Shown here: positions 11,200 to 23,749 of the stretch, piece by piece
Layout: every line of letters starts with the position of its first letter
Numbering within the stretch: the first letter of the stretch is position 1
Source of the DNA: Liolophura sinensis
Lineage: Eukaryota; Mollusca; Polyplacophora; Chitonida; Chitonidae
Direction of reading: 5' to 3'
NCBI RefSeq assembly: GCF_032854445.1
Contig: NC_088298.1
Location: 9,351,504 to 9,415,503 of the forward strand
Length of the DNA: 64,000 bases
Position numbers and translations under genes: made by a program
Notes under the pieces: generated by a model
Databases searched by the model: none
Told to the model about the DNA's origin: nothing
What the model saw: only the letters and a program-made list of their open reading frames with translations

Positions 11200-12669
11200 T
11201 GGACAGACACTGGCCCATCTAGTGGCTTACCTGTCACTGTAGCTGGGCTGGCCCAATACAGACACATTTATAGAGGTACCGCCATAGAAGACACAGTACG
11301 TGATAACCCACTAAACTACAAAGACTACAGACACTGGCCCATCCAGTAGTTTACCTGTCACTGTAGCTGGGCTGGCCCAATACAGACACATTTATAGAGG
11401 TACTGCCATAGAAGACACTGTATGTGATAACCCACTAAACTACAAAGACTACAGACACTGGCCCATCCAGTAGTTTACCTGTCACTGTAGCAGGTCTGGC
11501 CCAATACAGACACATTTATAGAGGTACTGCCATAGAAGACACAGTACGTGATAACCCACTAAACTACAAAGACTACAGACACTGGCCCATCCAGTGGTTT
11601 ACCTGTCACTGTAGCAGGTCTGGCCCAATACAGACACATTTATAGAGGTACTGCCATAGAAGACACAGTACGTGATAACCCACTAAACTACAAAGACTAC
11701 AGACACTGGCCCATCCAGTAGTTTACCTGTCACTGTAGCTGGGCTGGCCCAATACAGACACATTTATAGAGGTACTGCCATAGAAGACACTGTATGTGAT
11801 AACCCACTAAACTACAAAGACTACAGACACTGGCCCATCCAGTAGTTTACCTGTCACTGTAGCAGGTCTGGCCCAATACAGACACATTTATAGAGGTACC
11901 GCCATAGAAGACACTGTATGTGATAACCCACTAAACTACAAAGACTACAGACACTGGCCCATCTAGTGGCTTACCTGTCACTGTAGCAGGTCTGGCCCAA
12001 TACAGACACATTTATAGAGGTACCACCATAGAAGACACTGTACGTGATAACCCACTAAACTACAAAGACTACAGACACTGGCCCATCCAGTGGTTTACCT
12101 GTCACTGTAGCAGGTCTGGCCCAATACAGACACATTTATAGAGGTACCGCCATAGAAGACACTGTATGTGATAACCCACTAAACTACAAAGACTACAGAC
12201 ACTGGCCCATCCAGTAGTTTACCTGTCACTGTAGCAGGTCTGGCCCAATACAGACACATTTATAGAGGTACTGCCATAGAAGACACTGTATGTGATAACC
12301 CACTAAACTACAAAGACTACAGACACTGGCCCATCCAGTAGTTTACCTGTCACTGTAGCAGGTCTGGCCCAATACAGACACATTTATAGAGGTACTGCCA
12401 TAGAAGACACAGTACGTGATAACCCACTAAACTACAAAGACTACAGACACTGGCCCATCCAGTAGTTTACCTGTCACTGTAGCAGGTCTGGCCCAATACA
12501 GACACATTTATAGAGGTACCGCCATAGAAGACACTGTACGTGATAACCCACTAAACTACAAAGACTACAGACACTGGCCCATCTAGTGGTTTACCTGTCA
12601 CTGTAGGTGGGCTGGCCCAATACAGACACATTTATAGAGGTACCACCATAAATGACACTGTACGTGATA
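11200..12669. repeat. 124-bp tandem repeat, about 12 copies
   Basis: Unit with marks acagacactggcccatc, acctgtcactgtag, cccaatacagacacatttat and gtgataacccactaaactac. The period of 124 bp was measured from successive acactggcccatc sites. Copies are nearly identical (ctgggctgg/caggtctgg, agtagttt/agtggttt variants), implying recent homogenisation. It begins inside the last palindromic 56-bp unit (ccatggacagacactggccc), so the two arrays are joined with no spacer. Confidence 0.95.
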
Positions 12670-13868
12670 TTTGTTAATAAAACTCCAACCAAATATGGTA
12701 AAAAAAAATGGATTTCTTTCCTTATTTGTTTAAGAGTTTTTCACAGACACGATGGCTGTCAGTGTTAAGAATGTAGGAAACCAAGAGAGTGTCGAGTAAA
12801 CCACCAACCTTCAGCAAATTAATGATGGACTTTCCCACGTGACATACTAAAAGGCACACAATACCGACTGTCGACCGTCTTCCAAACAGCGAGCGCAGGG
12901 AATCCACAAAATACATATAAATAATTGTCCACAAAATCAACAAATAAACAGGCTATCATTTACATTCAATCAGGAAAGTCGTATATATAAACAGTTCTTT
13001 CAAAAACTACATCTTTCATAATGGGATGCTCAGGTACATTTCAGTTTCAAACAAAGCATGATTTAAGCCATTATGAACATATGTTACCTATGATGAAACT
13101 GACAGATCCAATAACATGTAGGTGGTCTGTTTTGCACAGTGCTCTCCATTTTTCAAAAAAAAACAAGCATGAAAAAGGTCTCTATGTTCATTCATAGAAT
13201 ATGCATACTCAGTGGCCTCTGATATAAATTGATTTTTACGTATGCACATGTACACACTAGCATTTTGTTCACTTTGAAATCCTCATACGATGAAGAACAT
13301 TTAAATAAGCACAAATTCGTAATAGCTGCTACGTTCAAAAAAAGTGTACGCTCTTCCTTAAGTTAAATTTAAGTTAGTGTGACCCAGATTGCTAATATTT
13401 TAATATATTTTCAATACAAAATAAGCGATTTGATTTAGAATTAGCGCCGGTGGTCAAAGCTCAAAAACAGGCGATTGCATTGAAAGCAATGTCACTATTT
13501 CTGACTACAGTTTAAATGGTTAAAGTATAGCTAAAGTAGGCAGCAACAAGGCCTAGAGTGAACACCCTCTTGAACACCGTGATTAAATATTAAAACAGTA
13601 CCTTACACCTGTGGTCAAAACAAGTCATAATAGGATGTCAAAATTTGTTGACCTTGAATGAAGGGCACACAATACAAGTCCATCTGCGAACATTCCAGTG
13701 CTATATTAAGAGCAGTGATATCTGTGTATTCAGATAGTTCCCAAATATGCATATATACATAAAGTTTGTGTGGTATAACAGTAAACCATGCTGGTCTGAC
13801 TGAATTAATCAGGAAGTTTATCAGGTGGCTGCCTTTAGATGGCAACTCTGTGGAAACTCACCCACACA
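12670..13868. other. Unannotated spacer
   Basis: AT-rich, no repeat family or gene recognised. ORFs of up to 76 codons look like chance. Confidence 0.5.
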
Positions 13869-14028
13869 GGTATATTTATTTATTTATTTATTTGATTGGT
13901 GTTTTAAGCCGTACTCAAGAATATTTCACTTACACGAAGGCGGCCAGCATTATGGTGGGAGGAAGCTGGGCAGAGCCCGGGGGAAACCCACGACCATCCG
14001 TAGGTTGCTAGAAGACCTTACCACATAC
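13869..14028 (-). mobile_element. SINE-A, head missing
   Basis: (ATTT)n tail, 3' end, and middle (gaccatccgtaggttgct), ending before the tRNA-like region. 5'-truncated copy. Confidence 0.88.
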
Positions 14029-14086
14029 CCCACACACGTATAAAGTGGTCAAATTTTTGATCAGTGCATTAAACACCAGGATCCAG

Positions 14087-14245
14087 GATCACACAGCGAT
14101 CTTAGACTAAATTCAAAATTTCAAATCACTTCAAAATTGTTCTTTCAATTTTGTACATGTCAAGGTCAAATATTGCCAGACAATGTAAATTCACAATGAG
14201 TTTCACCGAAAATAACACAAACGAACAAACCAAGTTTACCAACTG
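14087..14245 (+). mobile_element. TIR group 2 element, one end only
   Basis: The left end ggatcacacagcgatcttag and the following ttcaaaatttcaaatc match the better copies at 32.3 and 53.9 kb. A right end was not found, so this copy is probably truncated. Confidence 0.5.
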
Positions 14246-14344
14246 AGTGTAACCACTGAGTGTTTTATTTTTTTTCTTTTGTAGCATTATTCATTATGCA
14301 GTATAAGTGCATACATTACTTATATACAGTGTAACATATATATT

Positions 14345-14580
14345 GGAACTCACCGGTTAACTGAGAGGTTAGAGCAAGGAAACAGGCCTGTAGTAAATAT
14401 AATGTGGCCAGGTGGGGTGTCATGTCTGGTGTCTTCGGCATGACACTTCAGTGGCGTCAGTCCATTGGCCACATGGACTTGCCCTGCCACAAGACGACAC
14501 AGCATATGTATACACCTAATGATGTCCTCATCATCATATGAGTGAAAAATTGCTAAGTACAACCAAACCAAGGTATCCAC
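14345..14580 (+). mobile_element. SINE-C, 5'-truncated
   Basis: Shares tgtcatgtctggtgtctt, cggcatgaca and gccacaagacgacacag with the fuller copy at 45478-45825. The 3' part (catatgagtgaaaaattgct) matches the 3' domain also found in SINE-B. The tRNA head is absent. Confidence 0.75.
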
Positions 14581-15611
14581 TAAACGCATGAAGCTATATA
14601 ATACACACTCTCATGAAATGGCATTATTTCTATCACATACTATCAAACAACAAAGAATTGTAATCAGATCAGGTGGGTACATGGTGGCACCCAACATTCT
14701 CACATTACATACCTGGTAAGTTAGAGACTGGTAAGAAAGTCCAGCATTGTCACAGTCTGTGGCAGAGATTCCGCACATCAAAGCTAGCTGGTCTCATGCA
14801 GTCAGCTGATAACGTGGTTATAGACCGTTCAACTGGGGTTACAGCTCATGGTGTGCTAACACATACATATACACACACGTGTATAGTCAACAAAAGACAT
14901 TCCATGTGAAACGTATACCATTACCCATGTACCTGGGGCACAGGTGACTGAGGGTTAATGCTGACAACGTTGACGAAACTTATTGTAATATAACTCCTGC
15001 AGTTATCCTCTGTCTGTCTGTCAGTCAGTCTGCCTCCCTCAGTGACATGCTGATCCACGCATACAACTACAGGCTTCATTCAACCACTATATCCAGCACA
15101 TGTGTTCATTTTGCAAAATAGCCCCATTCATGCCTGTAGCTCCGCCTCACCTTTCTGGAGCAGGCCCCGCCCACTGGCTCACAGTCATGAGCTGGCCAAC
15201 CACAGCTGAAGCTGGCTTGTGTGCCATTCTTCATCATGCTGTACTTGAACTTGACGTTGAACCAGTGGGTTGTAAATGGAGGAGGCTCTACATGTGGGTG
15301 ATTTACTAGTCTGCCTGCCGAGGTTTGGATTTATTCATTTCCTACATGTACCTTGAAACAGAGGTCACTAAATCTTACCATTAGCCGAGCCTGGGAAGGA
15401 GGAATGTGGTGGTGGGAATAAATTGACTGAAGCATGATTTACTTCGAAGCTTTGACACCACCATCCCAATCATCTTGTTGAAATACAGTTCCGATTGTAC
15501 CGGACTTTATAGCAAACCTCAAGCTGTATGAACTTAAAAGTATTATAAAAAGCTTAAAAAATGACACCGTTATTTCCATCACTGAAAAACTGTTGAATGA
15601 TGCTGAAAACA
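14581..15611. other. Unannotated spacer
   Basis: No gene or clear repeat. Short ca/ta-rich patch at 14860-14882 and short gtct repeats at 15010-15030. Confidence 0.5.
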
Positions 15612-15617
15612 TAAGTT

Positions 15618-16408
15618 ATTCATTTGTGGCCACACTGGGGCCGGATTTAGTTATTCATCTGTGGCCACACTGGGAACTGGATTTAGTTATTCATTTGTGG
15701 CCACACTGGGGAATGGGTTTGGTTATTCATCTGTGGCCACACTGGGGACTGGATTTAGTTATTCATCTGTGGCAACACTGGGGACTGGATTTAGTTATTC
15801 ATTTGTGGCCACACTGGGGAATGGATTTGGTTATTCATCTGTGGCCACACTGGGGACTGGATTTAGTTATTCATCTGTGGCCACAGTGGGGACTGGATTT
15901 AGTTATTCATTTGTGGCCACACTGGGGACTGGATTTAGTTATTCATCTGTGGCCACACTGGGGAAGGGATTTGGTTATTCGTTTGTGGCCACACTGGGGA
16001 CTGGATTTAGTTATTCATCTGTGGCCACACTGGGAACTGGATTTAGTTATTCATTTGTGGCCACACTGGGGACTGGATTTAGTTATTCATCTGTGGCCAC
16101 ACTGGGACTGGATTTAGTTATTCATTTGTGGCCACACTGGGGACTGGATTTAGTTATTCATCTGTGGCCACACTGAGGAATGGATTTAGTTATTTGTTTG
16201 TGGCCACACTGGGGACTGGATTTAGTTATTCATTTGTGGCCACACTGGGGAATGGATTTGGTTATTCATCTGTGGCCACACTGGGGACTGGATTTAGTTA
16301 TTCATTTGTGGCAACACTGGGGACTGGATTTAGTTATTCATTTGTGGCCACACTGGGGACTGGATTTAGTTATTCATCTGTGGCCACACTGGGGAATGGA
16401 TTTAGTTT
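15618..16408. repeat. 36-bp minisatellite, about 22 copies
   Basis: Unit ttattcatttgtggccacac + tggggactggatttag. Because 36 is a multiple of three and two plus-strand frames lack stops, it yields ORFs of 171-174 codons made of 12-residue repeats (DLVIHLWPHWGL or GFSYSSVATLGT). A (g)gaactgg one-base loss near 16101 switches the frame, and nothing but the repeat is encoded, so I do not call a gene. Confidence 0.95.
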
Positions 16409-17254
16409 ATGACACTGTTCCTTTGCTCTTCATTCCTCAATATACAGAATGTTCAGTTTAGATCAGCACTTGGACTATAGTTAATTTGTCCCCAACTACA
16501 GGAATACTACATGGAACTGCATGACTTCAGCAAATATCCTGCTCTTGCTAGTTTAACCACTGCAGCCTTAAAAGTCAAACCAACTCGAACTTTGTGGTTT
16601 GATTTACTTTTTGGGGTTTTTTTTTCTATGGGTAGAATAAATCTTTCTCAATGTAGAAAGAGGCTGTAAAAATAAAAAAAATTACCCAATTTTATGTAGG
16701 CTACCTTGGTAGTTTTTGCATATTTACATGATTTGAAAGTCTTGAGAAATAGGAAAACCATAAAAACACATCACAATCAGACAAAATAAAAAGGTGGATT
16801 TTCAGTTCTATTCTCCTAAACAGAGTGAAGATTAACTACTCACAGGTACATGGTTTATTTGGCTGGTTTCCTCCAGTCTCATAAGCTTTGTAATGATACA
16901 TCCTTGAGTAGGTCATTACAAACACCAATCAATCAAACAAGTAAATAAATAAATCCACACACGTCCATCTGTACTGATACCTACAGACATGTGTGATGTG
17001 ACACATGTGAAATGTGACGTCAGCCTGGCTTACTGCTGATGAAGATCCCAGTGTTCTGACACACATACATAGGAATTAAGAGTTTATGGTTTTCTGACGT
17101 ACAGTCACATGTATTATATTCCAGTGCCCATCCTATCGTCCTGAATCAGCTGGAGCTTAGTACATCAGGTGGTTTGGTGAGGGTAAATTATAGGTTTTTT
17201 CAGCTGACCGCTGGTATGTTGGGTGGCTAAGATATGCTACATGTAGGTAACATG
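16409..17254. other. Spacer with a diverged SINE-A end
   Basis: AT-rich DNA. At 16858-16955 (plus) ggctggtttcctcc, ccttgagtag and caccaatcaatcaaacaag suggest an old SINE-A 3' end. Otherwise nothing recognised. Confidence 0.45.
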
Positions 17255-20200
17255 GGGTTTATCAGGTGGTACGGGTTTTATCAGGTGGTATGGTGTTTGA
17301 ATAAAGGTGGTAAGGGGCTTGAAGTTTGGCATGAAGTTTGTGTAGTGGCAAGGGGCTTGTCAGGTGGCATGAAGTTTGTACAGTGGCAAGGGGCTTGTCA
17401 GGTGGCATGAAGTTTGCATAGTGGCAAGGGGCTTGTCAGGTGGCATGAAGTTTGTATAGTGGCATGGAGCTTGTCTGGTGGCATGAAGTTTGTACAGTGG
17501 CAAGGGGCTTGTCAAGTGGCATGAAGTTTGCATAGTGGCAAGGGGCTTGTCAGGTGGCATGAAGTTTGTACAGTGGCAAGGGGCTTGTCAGGTGGCATGA
17601 AGTTTGTATAGTGGCAAGGGGCTTGTCAGGTGGCATGAAGTTTGTATAGTGGCAAGGGGCTTGTCAGGTGGCATGAAGTTTGTATAGTGGCAAGGGGCTT
17701 GTCAAGTGGCATGAAGTTTGCATAGTGGCAAGGGGCTGGTCAGGTGGCATGAAGTTTGTATAGTGGCAAGGGGCTTGTCAAGTGGCATGAAGTTTGTACA
17801 GTGGCAAGGGGCTTGTCAGGTGGCATGAAGTTTGTACAGTGGCAAGGGGCTTGTCAGGTGGCATGAAGTTTGTATAGTGGCAAGGGGCTTGTCAGGTGGC
17901 ATGAAGTTTGTATAGTGGCAAGGGGCTTGTCAAGTGGCATGAAGTTTGTACAGTGGCAAGGGGCTTGTCAAGTGGCATGAAGTTTGTACAGTGGCATGGA
18001 GCTTGTCTGGTGGCATGAAGTTTGTACAGTGGCAAGGGGCTTGTCAGGTGGCATGAAGTTTGTATAGTGGCATGGAGCTTGTCTGGTGGCATGAAGTTTG
18101 TATAGTGGCAAGGGGCTTGTCAGGTGGCATGAAGTTTGTACAGTGGCAAGGGGCTTGTCAGGTGCCATGAAGTTGGTGTAGTGGCAAGGGGCTTGTCAGG
18201 TGGCATGAAGTTTGTATAGTGGCATGGAGCTTGTCTGGTGGCATGAAGTTTGTATAGTGGCAAGGGGCTTGTCAGGTGGCATGAAGTTTGTACAGTGGCA
18301 AGGGGCTTGTCAGGTGGCATGAAGTTTGTACAGTGGCATGGAGCTTGTCTGGTGGCATGAAGTTTGTGTAGTGGCAAGGGGCTTGTCAGGTGGCATGAAG
18401 TTTGTACAGTGGCAAGGAACTTGTCAGGTGGCATGAAGTTTGTACAGTGGCATGGAGCTTGTCTGGTGGCATGAAGTTTGTACAGTGGCAAGTTGGCATG
18501 AAGTTTGTATAGTGGCAAGGGTCTTGTCAGGTGCCATGAAGTTTGTACAGTGGCAAGTTGGCATGAAGTTTGTATAGTGGCAAGGGTCTTGTCAGGTGCC
18601 ATGAAGTTTGTACAGTGGCAAGGGGCTTGTCAGGTGGCATGAAGTTTGTACAGTGGCAAGGGCCTTGTCAGGTGCCATGAAGTTTGTACAGTGGCAAGGG
18701 GCTTGTCAGGTGGCATGAAGTTTGTACAGTGGCAAGGGGCTTGTCAGGTGGCATGAAGTTTGTACAGTGGCAAGGGGTTTGTCAGGTGGCATGAAGTTTG
18801 TACAGTGGCAAGGGGCTTGTCAGGTGGCATGAAGTTTGTACAGTGGCAAGGGTCTTGTCAGGTGCCATGAAGTTTGTACAGTGGCAAGGGGCTTGTCAGG
18901 TGGCATGAAGTTTGTATAGTGGCAAGGGGCTTGTCAGGTGGCATGAAGTTTGTATAGTGGCAAGGGGCTTGTCTGGTGGCATGAAGTTTGTATAGTGGCA
19001 AGTTGGCATGAAGTTTGTATAGTGGCAAGGGTCTTGTCAGGTGGCATGAAGTTTGTACAGTGGCAAGGAACTTGTCAGGTGGCATGAAGTTTGTACAGTG
19101 GCAAGGGGCTTGTCAGGTGGCATGAAGTTTGTATAGTGGCAAGGGGCTTGTCAGGTGGCATGAAGTTTGTATAGTGGCAAGGAGCTTGTCTGGTGGCATG
19201 AAGTTTGTACAGTGGCAAGTTGGCATGAAGTTTGTATAGTGGCAAGGGTCTTGTCAGGTGCCATGAAGTTTGTACAGTGGCAAGTTGGCATGAAGTTTGT
19301 ATAGTGGCAAGGGTCTTGTCAGGTGCCATGAAGTTTGTACAGTGGCAAGGGGCTTGTCAGGTGGCATGAAGTTTGTACAGTGGCAAGGGTCTTGTCAGGT
19401 GCCATGAAGTTTGTACAGTGGCAAGGGGCTTGTCAGGTGGCATGAAGTTTGTACAGTGGCAAGGGGCTTGTCAGGTGGCATGAAGTTTGTACAGTGGCAA
19501 GGGGTTTGTCAGGTGGCATGAAGTTTGTACAGTGGCAAGGGTCTTGTCAGGTGGCATGAAGTTTATACAGTGGCAAGGGTCTTGTCAGGTGCCATGAAGT
19601 TTGTACAGTGGCAAGGGGCTTGTCAGGTGGCATGAAGTTTGTACAGTGGCAAGGGGCTTGTCAGGTGGCATGAAGTTTGTACAGTGGCAAGGGGCTTGTC
19701 AGGTGGCATGAAGTTTGTATAGTGGCAAGGGGCTTGTCAGGTGCCATGAAGTTTGTACAGTGGCATGGAGCTTGTCTGGTGGCATGAAGTTTGTACAGTG
19801 GCAAGGGTCTTGTCAGGTGCCATGAAGTTTGTACAGTGGCAAGGGGCTTGTCAGGTGGCATGAAGTTTGTACAGTGGCAAGGGGCTCGTCAAGTGGCATG
19901 AAGTTTGTACAGTGGCAAGGGGCTTGTCTGGTGGCATGAAGTTTGTACAGTGGCAAGGGGCTCGTCAAGTGGCATGAAGTTTGTACAGTGGCAAGGGGCT
20001 CGTCAAGTGGCATGAAGTTTGTACAGTGGCAAGGGGCTTGTCAGGTGGCATGAAGTTTGTACAGTGGCAAGGGGCTCGTCAAGTGGCATGAAGTTTGTAC
20101 AGTGGCAAGGGGCTTGTCTGGTGGCATGAAGTTTGTGTAGTGGCAAGGGGCTTGTCTGGTGGCATGAAGTTTGTGTAGTGGCAAGGGGCTTGTCTGGTGG

Positions 20201-21385
20201 CATGAAGTTTGTACAGTGGCAAGGGTCTTGTCAGGTGGCATGAAGTTTGTATAGTGGCAAGGGGCTTGTCTGGTGGCATGAAGTTTGTATAGTGGCAAGG
20301 GGCTTGTCAGGTGGCATGAAGTTTGTACAGTGGCAAGTTGGCATGAAGTTTGTACAGTGGCAAGGGGCTTGTCAGGTGCCATGAAGTTTGTATAGTGGCA
20401 AGGGGCTTGTCAGGTGGCATGAAGTTTTTACAGTGGCAAGGGGCTTGTCAGGTGGCATGAAGTTTGTATAGTGGCAAGGGGCTTGTCAGGTGGCATGAAG
20501 TTTGTATAGTGGCAAGGGGCTTGTCTGGTGGCATGAAGTTTGTATAGTGGCAAGTTGGCATGAAGTTTGTATAGTGGCAAGGGTCTTGTCAGGTGGCATG
20601 AAGTTTGTACAGTGGCAAGGGGCTTGTCAGGTGGCATGAAGTTTGTATAGTGGCAAGGGGCTTGTCAGGTGGCATGAAGTTTGTGTAGTGGCAAGTTGGC
20701 ATGAAGTTTGTATAGTGGCAAGGGGCTTGTCAGGTGGCATGAAGTTTGTACAGTGGCAAGGGGCTTGTCAGGTGGCATGAAGTTTGTACAGTGGCAAGGG
20801 GCTTGTCAGGTGGCATGAAGTTTGTATAGTGGCAAGGGGCTTGTCAGGTGGCATGAAGTTTGTGTAGTGGCAAGGGGCTTGTCAGGTGGCATGAAGTTTG
20901 TACAGTGGCAAGGGTCTTGTCAGGTGCCATGAAGTTTGTACAGTGGCAAGGGGCTTGTCAGGTGGCATGAAGTTTGTATAGTGGCAAGGGGCTTGTCAGG
21001 TGGCATGAAGTTTGTACAGTGGCAAGGGTCTTGTCAGGTGCCATGAAGTTTGTACAGTGGCAAGGGTCTTGTCAGGTGCCATGAAGTTTGTACAGTGGCA
21101 AGGGGCTTGTCAGGTGGCATGAAGTTTGCATAGTGGCAAGGGGCTTGTCTGGTGGCATGAAGTTTGTACAGTGGCAAGGAACTTGTCAGGTGGCATGAAG
21201 TTTGTACAGTGGCAAGGGGTTTGTAAAGTGACAAAGGTTGTGTCATGTGAAAAGGTTTTTGTCAGCTGGCAAGGATATATTACATGTACGTGTTGGTGGC
21301 AGGTGTTTATCAGGTGGGAAAGGTTTTGTCTGGTGACAAGGATTTGCCCGGTGACAAGGGTTGTGTTAGCTGGTTGTGTCAGGTG
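17255..21385. repeat. 38-bp minisatellite array, over 100 copies
   Basis: Unit ggcatgaagtttgtacagtg + gcaaggggcttgtcaggt. Variants: gtacag/gtatag/gtgtag, gggg/gggt, gtcagg/gtctgg, and a 27-bp short unit ending gcaagtt. The core (about 17330-21220) is homogeneous; both edges (17255-17330 and 21225-21385) are degenerate, as expected when exchange homogenises the middle. A block with two short units at 18480-18620 recurs 727 bp on at 19207-19347, a higher-order copy. Minus-strand ORFs of 66-160 codons are repeat artefacts. Confidence 0.97.
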
Positions 21386-22107
21386 ACAAGGGTCAAATAG
21401 TCCCCAGCTATCCTTCAAGGTCTGGTTGGCTTTTTCTTTGGATTATTTCCCAGTACTTATATGCAATAATAACAAATCAGCAATCAAAGTAATATACTCT
21501 TGCATGTATACAACTTGAAACAATAAATTGAATGAACAAAATATATAAAATTATTCTGGACATGCATGTATGTATTAGTTAAGACATTCCGTTAACATGT
21601 GGTTACAGCGTATCAAACAACACTTGCAGATTTCAACATAATTATCAATCAATCAATCAATCACCATGATTTTACAGAAATGTTGCTGACGTGGCGTTAA
21701 GCCATAATCAATGATTCAATCAAACAATATTCCACACCTGGCTGACAGTCCAGATAGTTCTATGAAGATAACATTAGTGACAAATTCAGCAGAGGTCAAT
21801 GTACGTCATGCACATTTAACAATGATGTCATGCATGCATGCCTATGGTATCTGTATGGTGAGAATTGACAGCAGTGACGTAGTGCCGACAGCAAAGTGTA
21901 TGAGACACAGAGACCATTCTTTAAATACCCCACAATTTAAACAGCTGATATGTGATGATGCGGTGCTCCACTCGCATTCCTATTGATTTTGCCATGCATG
22001 ATACTCTATACATCACACGTTAGCCTAGCCTAGCCTAGCCCGGCCTATATTACCAGCCACTTTTATTCCACATAATCTTTATCAACAATTACATGCACGA
22101 AAGCTAC
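21386..22107. other. Unannotated spacer
   Basis: Contains a short (aatc)n at 21644-21662 and a short run of tagcc at 22021-22040. No gene recognised. Confidence 0.5.
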
Positions 22108-22109
22108 AT

Positions 22110-22312
22110 CTGTTATTTATTTGATTGGTGTTTTTGCCGTACTCAAGAATATTTCGCTTACATGACAGTTGTCAGAAACCCACAACCAGCTGTAAGCTGC
22201 TTGCAAACCTTACAAATGTAGGACCGGAGAGGAAGCCAGCATGAGCTGGACTTGAACTTACAGAGCCAGGTCACATATTGGTGAGAGGCTTCTGGGTCAT
22301 TAGAGTGCGCTC
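22110..22312 (-). mobile_element. SINE-A with internal deletion
   Basis: Tail, 3' end, then a jump past part of the middle into the head (gaggaagccagcatgagctg; gagaggcttctgggtcat). A decayed copy with a deletion around 22170. Confidence 0.8.
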
Positions 22313-22697
22313 ATATATTTATGGCCATATTTTTAACAAGTGAGCGCAAAACAACATTGCTCTGTGACAGTCACGGCTATCGATCAATCCGTAGTTCACC
22401 AATTCTGTCTGTTTGCTGCTCTTTAAATAAGATGGGATAAAAAAAAGTATAGTATTTCCAAAACACTTTAAACTGGTATAACAACCATAAGTACATAATA
22501 GCTCTACTTTTTCTCTCTACCACATATCATGGCCATAATAAAACGCACCTGTCTGACAACATCACACACACACATTCATTAGGCAGGTAGACTGGATTAA
22601 AAATGGACCTTAACAAAATGAACACAAATCCAGATGACAAAAATTATTATATGTCAAATCTTCAGCACTTACAATATTATCCTCTTAGCATGTGGAG

Positions 22698-22843
22698 CGG
22701 GGCCTCCGTGGCTCAGTCAGTTAGCGCGTTAGCGTAGCGTAATGACCCAGGAGCCTCTTACCAATGCTTTCTCTGTGAGTTCAAGTCCAGCTCATACTGG
22801 CTTCCTCTCCGGCGTAAAACACCAATCAAAAAAAAAAAAAAAA
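22698..22843 (+). mobile_element. SINE-A, 146-bp internally deleted copy with target duplication
   Basis: The tRNA head (tggctcagtcagttagcgcg; gttcaagtcc) joins directly to the 3' end gtaaaacaccaatcaaaa after cttcctctccgg, so about 130 bp of the middle is missing. The tail is a plain A-run. Flanks tcttagcatgtggag (22683-22697) and tctttgcatgtggag (22844-22858) are a 15-bp duplication with one mismatch. Confidence 0.92.
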
Positions 22844-22858
22844 TCTTTGCATGTGGAG

Positions 22859-23325
22859 TGTTTCATGTACGTGTACGTAGCATGGGACAATGATTGGACT
22901 AGTTGACTGTGGCAGAAGTGAGCCTTAAGAAACAGGCTGGCCAGAAGACACAACCGAACCGGTGAACCAACAGGCAAGCTGCTGTATACACCTTCCATTA
23001 ATCATGCTGAACACAAGTTCCTTGGTATTTTGATCACCCACAGGTAATCAGGTAAGGTCTACTACAGAATGTACTGCGACAGATTTTATAGGAGTCCCAG
23101 GTGTTTGTCCACCCATCGCCATTACTACACGATGCCTCTCGGTCTGACATGTTAAGATGTCTAACGAGACAGAGTATATGTCACTGGCTATTGGGTACCA
23201 CAGAAACCTTGAACATTGCCAATGCCTGACATCTGCTTTCCAGAGCCAGACGAGGTATCTGGCCAGTACATTTAGACGCGTCAAGTATCTATTTCAATGT
23301 TATACACTGGTCTTCTCGCAATTAC
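22859..23325. other. Unannotated spacer
   Basis: Somewhat GC-richer single-copy-looking DNA. A 78-codon minus ORF (23048-23284) has no recognisable domain. Confidence 0.45.
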
Positions 23326-23500
23326 TGTAATCTTTCAAACTTTTCGCACGTTTGAAGGTGCCTAATCCAGCATTTATTTGAAGGCATTATTTTGTGAGAC
23401 TCATAAAATTACACTTTCTGTGAAGCCCTGAAACTGGCCCATCCAACAAATGCAGCTTTGTCTCCAAAATCACATCGGGATTACGGTAACATTTTTGAAA
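23326..23500. mobile_element. TIR group 1 element, right end lost
   Basis: Left end tgtaatctttcaaacttttc then gca. The interior ccaacaaatgcagctttgtc + tccaaaatca matches the elements at 7.0 and 44.9 kb. No right inverted repeat. Confidence 0.65.
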
Positions 23501-23749
23501 TACTCTGTATATGACCTCTTTTCCCAACGATATGGTCTCCAATTATGAAAATGTTTTATGGGACATCAATAATTGCTATTCATGTTAGGTATTTTCTACT
23601 ACATTCTAAAAATTTCTATCCATACTTGCCATGTCACAAGAGTTCCTATTTATCCTTCATTGTGAAGCTGCCTATTCATACTGGTCATGTGGCAAAAGTT
23701 CCTATTTTACCTTGTCACAGGTTATCATGCATACCCACTCCAAATTAAG

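Noticed and set aside
15593-16461. 171-174-codon plus-strand ORFs with 12-residue repeats
   Set aside because: Two overlapping frames of the same 36-bp minisatellite; frame broken within the array; no domain.
17255-21385. Possible CRISPR array
   Set aside because: Repeats are contiguous with no unique spacers, and the DNA is eukaryotic.
22021-22040. Telomere-like repeat
   Set aside because: Only a few tagcc units; not the TTAGGG repeat.
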